From: Lepidurus packardi
Lineage: Eukaryota > Arthropoda > Branchiopoda > Notostraca > Triopsidae
DNA: 64,000 nucleotides
Reading direction: 5' to 3'
Assembly (NCBI GenBank): GCA_023053545.1
Contig: JAKZAN010000006.1
Location: forward strand, 5,957,001-6,021,000
Made by a program: the position numbers and the translations under genes. A model generated the notes under the pieces. The model did no database searches. It saw nothing but the letters and a program-made list of their open reading frames with translations, and was not told the DNA's origin. This document shows, piece by piece, positions 34,801-46,608 of the stretch; positions within the stretch are counted from its first letter, which is position 1; every line of letters starts with the position of its first letter.

Positions 34801-37800
34801 ATCATTATGAAAACATCCGGGTGTACGACGCGCCTAAGAAGACAACTACACCGTCCACTGCCAACTTTGCGCAAGGTGCCTTCGTAAGCTCGCACTATCA
34901 AAACGTAGACTTCCAGGAAGGAATTGACGAGCCAGATGATGGAGCTTACGAAGATCATATTCCTACTTACGCCAATGTTAACTCCCTGCACCGATTATAT
35001 GACAAGCCAAAACCGCACAAGCCGCTGGAACGTGAAACCAATGAATACGACTTCCCACGCACTACCGCCCACATATATGCCGCTCCCCAACCTTTAAAGA
35101 CGGTGGTAATTCCAACTCCACACGAATATGAGTACGATCATCCCAAGTCTTTAATCCCGCAATCGGCCTCCTTATTACTGCAGCAACGCATAATTGACCA
35201 TGAAATTGATTGCAGAGATTGCGATGCAGATTCCTTGGACGGCTATTCGGACTCACATCCAGATATTCCAGATCCAGGTAATGGATTGAGTTTTTCACTT
35301 TCTTTGTATTTAAATTGGTCTCAGTGGAATTTACATTTACATGGCTACGCTTACCACAAGTCGGTGACCGCTACGGTATTGTTGTTTGTAACAATTCTGA
35401 ATAAGCACCACGAGGCTGAGGCTCTGGGCTATATGATAGATTGAACCGTCCATGAACTGTTGGAAGTCTGACCATCTGCCGTGCGAAAGAAATCGTTACA
35501 AGGTGCGCGTAGTGGTCTACCTTGATATTTTGGTGGACTTTCTTGCTCTTTGGAGTCTTAAAACAACCAGGTGGTTGCCCTGTAGACGACACGCAGGTCC
35601 TTAAACTTCAACTTTTTGTACATGAGTGCTTTATCAAGATGTGTCTATAAATCGGTAACATAGAGATGGTAACTGGGAACTGTGTTGCTATTATCACGAG
35701 CGCTTTTTCGTGAAGGATTGTGGAAGGGAATGAGAGCGTGATGACAAAGGAGGTTTCCTTACAGCGTTTCTAACCCGAGTTGGAAGTTGAAAGTTACTGG
35801 GGGAATGGTTAAGCACGTTGGAGATTTTTACACCAGCTTTTAGTTGCTTAAGTAGGGTGGAAAGGAGTAGAACAATTTCGTTCACGTTGGAAAAGTTTTC
35901 TGTAGTGTTTAACTCTATAAGTGTCGTAGCTATTTTTACATCTTAATCATTTTAGATTACGGAAGTGACGAGGACATGACCCATCGGCGAGATGGGGATA
36001 ACGTTGACGAAGGCATTGAAGAAGTACCCCGTGGTGGCTACGATGATCCAGGTAAAAAACAGCGAAGAGAAATGGTAACAATCACGGACACCGAAACTAA
36101 TAATTATTTCCGCTCCACTGAGCTAAAAGCCAAATTTTAAGAGTTGTAAGCCAACGACCCATGACTTCCCCCTATTCCTGTCTTGCTACAGTGTTTTATT
36201 TTTTCCTGCCAAACGACACACCAAGCTAAGAACAAAGCCATTGTACTTCATTTTTTCTGCATCCCAATCCCTAATAAGCCAGCTGGCGAGCTGGAATAAC
36301 TCAAATTTTTCTTATTTATTTTACATTGTTGGGAAAACATTTCATGGTTGTTCGAGTAGCTTTATTGCAGAAATGCAAATACTCTCACATTTTTTTTTCT
36401 TGGTGGGTTTGTCTGCCACTAAAGTCGGGTCGGCGTCGCCGCAAAACCAGTCAATTCTCAATTGCATAATTACGTCTAGTCATTGCTCTGTCTGGCATCT
36501 TATAACTTGCAATTGACCTCAATAGCGGTACTTGTCGTGTTATTTCTTATTAGTGAGCTTGTACTAAATATATACCCTCCCAAATCTCGCCGTTTTTAGG
36601 ACTGGCCATTATTTTGGAAGAACCAGAAGAGGAAGATGGCGAAGATAGAATGTCATCATCACGTTCTTCTTTGCAGCGTGGGCTTACCGATGAAGAGTTG
36701 GGATGTCGACGAGCGGTGTCGTCTTCTTCGAATTCCTCGCATTGTGCAGAAGATGAAAGTAGTACCAGCAGTGGAGTCCATAGCGAAGGTGAATTTTAAT
36801 TTTGAAAGTTATATGACTGGAAACTGTCACGATTGTTGTCTTGACAAAACCGAAAGTCGGTCTAAGGACTTGGTAGTTGCTCTTTAGAGGTAGTACGGTT
36901 GAAGTCAAAACTTTTGCTTATTGTCATTGAGTCAAGTGGAAAGGAAAGGGGAACTCAAATTCGCTATTAACATTCATGGCAGGTATAGTCAAACATGTTG
37001 ACACTTTGATCACGTTAAAGGGCAAGGAACGTCACGGGAATTATAGTAAGTCTCTGGACTTCGAGCACTTGAGCCGCGACTGGGCGTATCAGACATGTAA
37101 TTGCTTAGGGACTATCTCATTCCTTTTCCCCAGATTGGTACATTATTTAAAAGAAGCGTAGACTATGTAGTTTGAAAAGGTGTAAATGAATATAAAGTGA
37201 AGGAAAGCTTGTAACTAGTTGGGAAGGAAACATGCTACATCTTGTAGTAGCTATTAGTTACCTTGTGAAGCCTTTGCATCGTAAGTCGAAAAATAATGTG
37301 TTTTTTTGTTTGTTTTTTAATGGAGAAATGTCTCCGGGGTAAAAACCCAAAACTCATTAAAGTGTCCCAATGGCTAGTATAGCAATTTTTTTAGAACTAT
37401 TTTAATAGTAAGTACCGTTAGTATTACTGTTGCGACATGTAAGCAAGGGCTTTTAACGTAAAGTTTAAATCGAAATTCCTTCCTGCCAGTTCTTCAGTGT
37501 GTTTGTTTTTTTAGGAAAAAGGTGTACTCGTTGGGAGGTTCAAACTGATGTGCCTGGAAAATAAGTAAAGTGAGATGGTAATGACAGTATACTATTGTTT
37601 TTCAGCCTGTGTGATATCGTTACGCATATGACCGCTAGGAAACCGAAGTTTAAAGAGCGCTTGTACTAGCATAAAGTGTTACTTTACGCTATTTAAGTTT
37701 CGAGCCAAGCCTAAGACGTGACCGACCAATGAACTTTCTCTGTTGCATTCCGTAATGTTGTCGAGCAAGTTTTATTGTACCACTTTGGAGTATAATATAA

Positions 37801-40800
37801 CTCCGCTAAAAGCTGTAAAGTGTACCCCAGGGAGAGTGTATTCCATGCGAAGCTCTACAAAACACGTTTTCCTAGTATAGCTGTAGGGCTGAGTTGTTGA
37901 CACTTGACGAGACACGAGAAAATTATGAATACTGTGATGAATACTACATCCGTTCCATTATAACAGGATACGCTTGTTGGAAAACAATAGCAACACATTT
38001 AACCCTTGCTTCCCGTACCAGTTTTTCCTTTGTATTCTATGGTATGAACGCTCGAAATTCTATAGTATCGCGTGGATTGTTTGCATTAGTATGGTACCCG
38101 TATTCATTTTCTGTATCGGTTTCAGAGACTGTACGTCTAGCGGAAGGCACTCCGGAACCCGACCTTCCCGATGTGCCTGACGTCGACGACGCAGTGGATT
38201 TGGGAGCTCCGTACTTGACGACATCCAGCAATCTGAACTGTGCTCCCCAAGCAGACCGTTGCCTCGAAGTCTACAACGAAACTCTTCGACAAAGGAATTC
38301 GAAATCCCAAAAGGTAAAAATAGACAAAAAAAAATAATAAAATAAATTGAATTTATCTTCGCTCACTTAAATTGTATTCAGAATTGAGCTTCACTTATTA
38401 CAACTAGTAATTGAAGAGAGCAAGGGATATAGTTCTGAGATTACTTATGCAGCTCAGAATGGAGGTGGGCGTATTGGGTATTCTTTCGCATATCCGTTAC
38501 GAGCCAAATTATTTTTTAGTTGATATAATACGCTCTTGCTTTGGTACGTGAGTCCAAGTTTGGCAAATAGCGTGGGAATCCCGTGCTTTTTATACGAGAA
38601 ATGTAAGCGGGGCTAAGTTTTTGAAACCCATTCATTGTTAGCTGCTACTTACTAGGATTGTCCGCACTTGAAAGAATATATTTCTATTGATCGTACTGCA
38701 GTGCAGACTCATTCAGATCCTACATTCTTACTACGGACAAGTTGGCCCTAATATAGTATGTAAACTTCTTGAAAACCATGAAACGCGGTCTTTTTTGACG
38801 TGTGACCCGTGAAATTCAAAATCAGTGGGTCTGAACGGAAATCCGCGAAATGTGAAGCTAAGGTTTTTGTCCTTTCAAATTTAAAATTGTGTGTCCTAAA
38901 TTCTTGCTGGAAAATTGAAGTGGAATTTGTGGTCTCGTTTGTCTTTAGGTGACCATTCAAGAGTCGAGTTACGGTTCAGAAACGATTCACAATCAAAAGA
39001 AACTACTCCCGTCGGTTAAGGCGTTAAGAAGCCAATTTGAGACCAGCAAAACCGAGCCTCCGGCAAGACGACCAATCACAGCACAAAATAATGCAAATAG
39101 AGCCTTGAAAGAACAATTGAGCGATGCCAGTAGCGATAGTGGCGCAAGTGTCAGCAGCCGGACTAGTCTCGACGAAGATCAATTTACTACGACATCTTTT
39201 GCCCTTGAGAATTGCAACGGTTCCATCCCCGTAAGCCGCGCCACAGAAGTTTTCGGCATGGATAACAAGTCTACTAAAAACACCCAAGACGTAGAACCTA
39301 TTCATAAGCAGTTCGGGACAATTCATCCTGATTTATTGCGCCCGAGATCAATCACAAAGAAGTGGGACCCCGTAAGTTAATACAGTTCAGTTCGACTATA
39401 TTTTCTTGTCAGGACTATAATGTCTCCTTTTTGTATCGCAGACTGTATTGTTGGCTGACCTGTACGATGTTCCTGTGCCGGTTCCTTTCATGTCGTCCAG
39501 TGAGGAATTTGTCAACATTGAAGGCTATTTAGATAAATTACCCACCGGAAAACGAAAGGGAACGTTTTGGAATGCCTGGAAAAGACGCTACTTCAAAGCT
39601 AAAGATGGCTACTTACATTATTATCAGGTAATTATTTAACCTTTTGCTTGCACTTCCTACGTTGGAAAACTGGCAAGTAATAAATTACGTCGTTTCTAGA
39701 GCAATTTGGCTGACAAACCTGTTTTTTCAATGCAACTGATGGGTGGACATATTGATTTCATGGAATCGAATATGTTAGGTATCGATGATGAGGCAAGTTA
39801 TTAATATTTTGTTATTAATGGATAGTCAAGACTGAATTTTTTCCGAGAATAGAAAGGCAAATATGTGGTCGTCAAATGTTCCAGTCTTCAAGAAGCCGAG
39901 AAGTGGCGCTTAGCACTAATGACACACACACAAGAGCATTACATTGCTACGTACGTGCAGCCGTATCCTGTGCCTTCAAATCCGGCTCTTTTACTGGATA
40001 CTATCATCATTGATTTAGGATCTTCTTCAATCAGAGCTGGGAGGTTAACGTCACAACGTAAGATTAATTACCACAAATTGTCTTATCATTGATTCAATTC
40101 GTCCCTATAGCGACCCTTCCGGAAGTATTTTTTCCCTCCGTTGTAGCTGTGGATAAGAATGGCGTGAGTTTGGCGTGCGGGTCTCAAGTGTTTCATCCAC
40201 AAATTCGTTCCAAGTGCACATTAAAGTATCCTATAAAGCCATCACAAAAAATTTCCAAGGTAAAAAAGAGCAGTTTTCCTTTTAGTAAGCTTGCATTTCT
40301 TACACTTGTGTTTGCGTGTTTTAGTACTCGATAGACATGGACGGCGTAGCGGTATTATTGCGAGCCGCCTTTACGGAACTGAAGGTCGACCCTATTCGGT
40401 GCAACGTACAAGTGTGTGTCCCGCGCACATTATCGCCTGCTACACAAGCACAACTTGTGCAAATATTGATGGAACACTTCCTTGTTCAAGCTGTGAATGT
40501 AACCCACCAAGCTATTTTGGGTCTAATGTCCTACAATGCTACGTCAGGCGTCGTACTGGATATAGGAGAGCGCATAGACGTAGTTCCTATCATGGATGGT
40601 AATTTGAAGTTTTATTGGGCAAAACCAGCTGAGACTAAATAGGATATTTTGTGTTTACTTACGGTAGGTTACATGTTGGAAAGTGGAGTTTCTCGCGTGC
40701 CTTATGGTGGGCTTCATTTAGTGGATCATTTACGTCATTTCCTTTTGCAAAAGCATTACGCCTTGGTGACGGAAGTTGAAGCACTTCTTATTAGACTTGT

Positions 40801-41505
40801 ACTGGAAAGACTGGCCTTTGTTTCCGGACCCGATACAGAGCAATACACCGACGATTTGAATCTTGCAAAGAAAAACCCTGATCTTGTTGCTGAATCCGTA
40901 AATTTGCAAGCATATAGCAACGAGCAGCTGCCTTGGAAGTAAGATACAAACGGTAGGGCAACGCGGAGTTCTAAGATTATATATTTTCGGCTGTAGTGAG
41001 ATAACATTGGATACCGGAAGGTTTCAAGTTACAGAAGGTCTGTTCCACCCAGAAGCTTGGGGTTTGGATAACGAAGGCATTCAACATTTGGTAGCAAAAG
41101 CTATCCAGGTAAATTTTGTAAGAAAATTCATTAAAAACTCATTAACTATCTTATACACTCATAATAGGAAAGCGGAATAGATCTTAGGAAACACATGTGG
41201 CGGAGTATATATGTGACTGGCGGTGTGACAATGCTTCCCGGATTTGTAGCCCGATTAGAGGCGGAATTGAAGCGTTTTGCACCTCCGAATGTTCAGCCAA
41301 AGGTATAACTTAGCAGATGAATTTAATCGTTGGAAACTAAAAGTAGAAATCCGTGTTTAAGGTTCATGCCTCGCCGTATCGGTATCATGCATCTTATGTT
41401 GGAGCGTGTGTCCTAGCCAATAGTGAAGCGTTTGATCAAGCGAAGGTTACCCAAGAAGAATGGAGATCTTTAGGACCAAATGTTGTTCGCAGATGGAACT
41501 TGTAG
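31853..41505 (+). CDS. PH domain-actin-related protein fusion with a long tyrosine-motif N-terminus
   Basis: Exons: 31853-31948, 32275-32463, 33576-35277, 35956-36051, 36600-36788, 38126-38313, 38949-39371, 39442-39627, 39700-39792, 39853-40057, 40111-40259, 40325-40598, 40668-40938, 40997-41108, 41168-41302, 41362-41505; 4,452 nt, 1,483 residues, phases consistent. The start is the ATG in a good Kozak context (caaaaATGG); earlier exons are not excluded. Residues 1-95 are helical (MALIMMAASQWEQLM, EQHTFNSLSQQLDKCVNLL). Residues 96-960 are mostly disordered, with several YxN tyrosines. A PH domain occupies about 985-1085 (NIEGYLDKLPTGK, WKRRYFKAKDGYLHYY, terminal helix EAEKWRLALMTH). An actin-type ATPase fold occupies about 1100-1483: phosphate-1 IIDLGSSSIRAG, phosphate-2 VVLDIGERIDVVPI, adenosine loop YVTGGVTMLPGF. 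No named orthologue was recognised. It may link phosphoinositide membranes to an actin-like module; that is inference. Confidence 0.85.
32464..33575 (+). other. Long intron (1,112 nt) of the PH-actin gene
   Basis: Bounded by CAG|gtacag and ttaacag|CAAACC. No repeat or nested gene was recognised inside; short ORFs on both strands are not supported. Confidence 0.6.
35278..38948 (+). other. Cluster of long introns in the PH-actin gene
   Basis: Introns 35278-35955, 36052-36599, 36789-38125 and 38314-38948 are 550-1,340 nt, ten times the typical intron of this window. The exons between them are small, acidic and Ser-rich (for example IILEEPEEEDGEDRMSSSRS). No nested gene was seen. These exons are candidates for alternative inclusion: 35956-36051 is 96 nt and 36600-36788 is 189 nt, both multiples of three. 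Confidence 0.5.
39793..39852 (+). other. GC-AG intron in the PH domain
   Basis: The only intron in the window that needs a GC donor (GAG|gcaagt), ending in agaatag. The reading frame before (SNMLGIDDE) and after (KGKYVVVKCSS) is continuous PH-domain sequence and no nearby GT fits. GCAAGT is the usual consensus for this minor class of U2 introns. Confidence 0.75.
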
Positions 41506-44500
41506 TTACTTACCCGGAATGTTTTTTTTTTTTTTTTCAATGTTACCTCTACTGCATATGAAGTGACTTTTTATGGCCGCTTGCTTTCATATTTCCAGAT
41601 GTATTAAAAAGCTTTTTTAGAAAGCGAATCAACGTGATATACTAAATTTTAATCGCCATTACGTCGCATATTTTATTCATTTAGGGTCCGTATTTTTTTT
41701 TTACATATAACTAGGATACTAGGAATGATTTTTTGCCATGGAGTTAGGATAGACCAGAAGTTAATCGTGAAGTCGCGCATGACCTTGACGCGTTATCCTT
41801 AATGTTGTGGTCGTAAAGTTTCTGTTAAATATACCATTTTGAAGACATGTTTTTGGGGTACCGTGAAGTGATTTAGTAAACTGTAACAAACAACACGTTT
41901 GCTGAGCTAATTACGAGATGGAAGGAGAGGAGAAAACGGTAAAATAGCTTTGTTTTTATTTTCTCTTCTCTGTTTCCTCAGGTAAGCCTAAGCATAAGGT
42001 TATTTGGATCGAAGCACAGCTGAGTCCAGAGATGAAACCTGACTAACCATTTTTTGTGCTAGAATTACTTCTTTAACCAGTTTTTCTGTCCTCAGGTTCA
42101 TAGAACTCGCGTGATGCCGAGAAATTCACTATCACAAGTTGCTTAGCTTCCCGTATTTACCAAAATTGCACAAGTATGTGGAAAAGACGTCGCTTTCTGG
42201 CGTAAATGACGTCACGCTGAGACGTCTTAGCGAAGTTAGGGCGAGAGCCAATTGTCAATCGCTTTCGACGTTCAAATGTTACGACCTGGTAACGTCAGCA
42301 ATTAACGGTATGAACACTTCTATGTGTGAGGTCACGGCAACGTCTTCATTCGATGGTTTGGTAACGTACCTAGGTGACGTCAAAGCCACGCCTTATTGCG
42401 ACGTTATATCGACGTGTTTTGTATCGTTTAAAAATAGCAGTATAAAGCTTAGTAAATTGTCCATCCAAAATCCACTTCTCTCCATCCCAGAGTTTTTTAC
42501 CTGATGTCCAAGAGCCTTCGCTTATATGGAACCTTTCTGTACAGTACACTGCAAAAAAGATATTTAGCGAAGGAAAAGCCTTGGAAAATAGTAAATGTAG
42601 GCGACTCGTGTAGAGATTGTGCTCAAGTTTAATTTTGTTGCTTTAACTCTTTGTCCGCAACTTAATTTCCATCAAATGCAAAGGCTCTTTCCTAGCGGTA
42701 CACTTTTTCTTCCTTTTTTCTTGGCACTAGTCTTCTGAGGAATCACTGTGATCTTGAAGAGCTCCACGTACTCACTCGCTTTCGAGCGTATTGCTTTGGA
42801 TGATTGCTCACATTGGGATATACATAGTAGTCTAGCAGGTAAAGTGCCCGGAACGATAGCACGATCTCAGAAATCCTTACGGCCATCTAAGATTAAGAAA
42901 GACTTTAAAGTTTATACTTCCTTGGTCAGTTGCACTTATAGCCTTAGAAAAATCTGTTAAAATGATGCTGGTTAGCTATAAAAGCACCCTAGAATATGTT
43001 CAAAGACCTTGCCGTTATTGTAAGGTGGAGTTGCCTCGGCCAGCCCTGGGCAATTTAGATTCATTCTGATATGCCTTAGCAAACGTGGAGAAAATAGTAA
43101 CATTTTGTGTCTTTATATAGTCTTTATTCTATATAGTCTTTAGTTATGTCGTCTTTATATAGTCCACTGATGCTTGTGGATTCTCATCCTGACTCGACTG
43201 GAAGTTTATCACAATAAGTTAGACCTGAGATGCAAGACCGTCTCTGTGGGTCATATGCATAGCAAGCATCTTCGCTTATAGCTCATCCATATCGAGAAGT
43301 CAAGGTGCACACAGTTCAGGTAGAAAAGGTGAGGAGAAGCCAAGCTCGTCGGGATGACCCTGACCGGCAATAGAGCTCCCTTGCAACCTCGAAGTACCGT
43401 TAGTTCTGCTGGCGGAACCGTTACCTACTTTTCCTGGACCTGTTCCACGCAACCAAATTTACCTTCTAGCAAGATGATGCTTGTAATTAGAAGTTTTTGC
43501 CAAGCCAACCTTTTCCTTCCTTTTTCATTCTTTATTAATGAAATAAAAAATAAAGTGTGTTCCCGCTAATTAGTTTTTTGGTCTCATAGTATTAACCACA
43601 CCTTCACCGGGCACAGCTATTTCCTACGACTACGATACATTATTTTCCAAGTGGGTCGTACTGTACGTGAAATATTCACTCTTACACCTAGCTCACCATA
43701 AAAACGCTACTACATAAATAATTTCCATAATTTGGCCTATCATAGTTATACATTGCAGCGGAGAATTATTTTTTTGAGCGAAGTAGACTTGTTTTCGCGG
43801 TCAAAGCGATATGAAAGTAGGGTGAAATGAGGCCAGGGTAGTGAAAGCTTTCTGAGGTAAGAAACGGGGCTTATTCCGGGTTGGCTGTGCTCGCACTTAT
43901 TATCTCAAGAGCATAGTCACTACTTCCGCTTTCGTGCAGTGACCTATATTTTCATTCGGCGAAGCATCCAGGAATGGTAGCGGGTAATTATTTCTTTTGA
44001 GAAGATGCTTTTGCTCAGCTGATGGACACTACCAGGATGGAATTCCCAATTTTTCCTGCCTAACGGGATTCTTTACCCTTGAAGTGTTCAAAAGGCGCTT
44101 CGACTTTATAACCTGCTGGGTTGGTGGTCAGGATAGCACAAATTTTTATCATATATTTCCCATCATCAATCTACTTGTCGTCCTGCCTTATTACTTGTAC
44201 GATGAATCAAAGAGTAATCTAGTACTCACGCAGTGGTGCTACCATTTGATGTAAGACACAAGGAATTGAGTTATACTAGGGCTTTGCTTACCGAAAGGGA
44301 CTCATTGCCTCGAGTAAAATAGGTCTCGGACTTGAGCAGTCGAGCAACTAATAAACTTTTAGTGCCCCATCTTGCTTCCCAACAAAGAATATCTAAGAAC
44401 CCAGCTTTGTTGCATTCTGAGCAAACTGCCCTACTTGTAACCTTCAAAACAACTAAATGTTCGACCCAGATTTACTTTTTTGCTTACGAGCGGATTTTTC

Positions 44501-46608
44501 CTTCCTTGTGTGCTCTTTTACTGTTGCCAAAGTTAGTTGAAACAGATTTTCAACTCTCATTCATTACTGTTGTCGAAGAACAAAGTGTGGTTTCACTTGA
44601 CAAAGTCACCATTCCTCTGGCGAATACTTTCATTTTTTTCCCAATTGTTTTTCAAGGAATTAACAATTTCACCCACAATGGCGTTTTGTTTCTATCCTTG
44701 ATTTTATTATCTTTATTACATTTTTTACTAAGTCGGGTTTTTGAGATTTTAAGTACAGAGATCTGAACAAGGAAGTACCCGGATCCTCTGTGGTTGGCTA
44801 GAGGTATGTAAATCTCATTCAAGGAAAACAGTGTACATCAGGCAAATGTCGTTTGACACTATCGTCAGCCCATTCCCATCGTCCTGTTCACCAGAACTAT
44901 TTCCAGTTAGTAAAAATGATCCCGGTTTGGTTAAGACATTGTATTTGGTACGCTTGACCAAGACCAAAACTTCAGTCTAATGCAAAGATTGATGTTCTAC
45001 AAAAAGATCTCTACGAGTCTTCTCCGCTAGTCCTTTAACTTCTGTATACACTACAATGTAGCCCTCTCCGTTGGCTGTTAAGCGGCGCGATTTTTGGCAC
45101 CGAAACCAGGAACTAGCGCACCTTTTTAGCTGAAGATCCTCCTACCTTACCTATAGTCGTAGCCGGACTATAAGTATAAGGTTTACGTGTTTAGCCTGTG
45201 GCTTGAGAAGTTGTTCCATTTGCCTGTCTGGGTCATCTTCACGTTTTCAAACAGCTTTTGCTCAGGCACGGCTACACTATGCATACATAAACACGTAAAC
45301 TTTGAAATTGTATGCAGGGCAAGTGTATTAGGGCCAGGTTCAAATGCCTTATTCACGTCGTTAAGTGGATTTGCTGGAGACGTTGGAGCATAATTGAGAT
45401 TATAGGCGCAATGTAATGTGTTTAACATACTCAAACCCATTTTTGTTTGGGTATTTTACGTTATGCCTGGAACTGTACATATGGAGCTAACGTACGGTCG
45501 TACTTGGTTGAAGGAAATATTTTTTTCGAGTTTCCTTAACGGGTTTTCTAGGTGTAGCGCTGAAAGGTCAAAAGACTCTGATGATTGCAAAGCCTCTCTA
45601 TCCGAGTAAGCTAAACCTGCACGTCTACTTTAACAGTTTGTGATTTGAACTTGTAGCGAGTATTCAAATCTGAACTATTAAAACAACCGGTTTCGAACAA
45701 TTTTTGGGCTCACCTTTCACAGCTTTGAGTATGGGAAAAATCACAAGAAAATCTCAAGACGTTACTGGTTTTTATTCTCGACGCACAATTTACATGACCA
45801 TAGCAACATGTCAATAAGTTAAAATAAATTATAGCACAACGTTTCTTTAAAGAAACACACTGGGAGGAGGAAAAAAACTGGGAAGACGGACGCTGGAGTT
45901 AATGGAGCAAATTGGCTCCACGCATTTCTTAGAACGCTTTATGCGGGATGGTAACAAATAAATTACCCCGTGCTAAATGGATTTAGATAATTTTAGGGAC
46001 CCGATAAATTGAGCAAAAAATCAAATAGTTTGGGGAGGAAAAAGGGAAACAATTTTCTAACGGTGCAAGTGTTTCTGTGCTGGGAAGAATCGGAAATCGT
46101 GCATCGGGGAGTTCCATAACGTTCCAAGAACATTGATGATGATGACGATGAGAGGTGCAAAACGGATAGAAATAAGAAACTTTTCATGCTGTACAGGTGT
46201 GACTTCATTAACCTCGCAACGGCAACAACTTGATTTTACTCTTTGCCATGTCTTGCGTCGACCAGCAACTCAAGACATGGAAGGTGTAGGATACTACGTT
46301 CATCTCCCTTTGGTTTGCACGTAATACCAACCGTCTTAAGGTAAAATCTTAAAAACAAAAAGTATCCGAAGCTGGATTCCGAGGGAAGACCAGGGGGCTG
46401 CACCCTGAACTTTTTCTCTCTTTTTTTTCGCTCAAAAAACAAAACAATAAACTGTAAACAGGGAAAGTCGTGAACGCAATGAGGAAGAGCTTTGGGCTAA
46501 AATTTTTGCTTCTGACCGTAAACAAAGAAAAAAGAAAGAAATGTCAAAAGAAACTGGCAAAGTATCAATTTCCTTGGCTTTTACAACCTAGCTTAAATTT
46601 TCTGCATT
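41506..46608. other. 5.1-kb region with no supportable gene
   Basis: Between the PH-actin stop and the stop of the minus-strand secreted protein. It holds the CRE-like cluster at 42.2-42.4 kb and a small local repeat (tctttatatagtc at 43110 and 43152). ORFs at 42139-42504 and 44332-44766 lack any supporting similarity or splice context. No RNA gene was recognised. Confidence 0.45.
42186..42415. promoter_or_regulatory. Cluster of CRE-like ACGTC motifs
   Basis: Nine GACGT/ACGTC cores in about 230 bp. Two are perfect CRE palindromes TGACGTCA (42207-42214, 42375-42382) and one is AGACGTCT (42220-42227). The others are at 42186, 42267, 42291, 42339, 42399 and 42410. The density is far above the surrounding sequence. 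Candidate CREB/ATF-bound enhancer or distal promoter. Confidence 0.5.

Noticed and set aside
42139-42504. 121-codon ORF across the CRE cluster
   Set aside because: No recognisable similarity, no splice partners and composition driven by the ACGTC motifs.
44332-44766. 144-codon ORF rich in Leu/Phe
   Set aside because: The hydrophobicity comes from T-rich sequence; there is no in-frame ATG at its start and no similarity.
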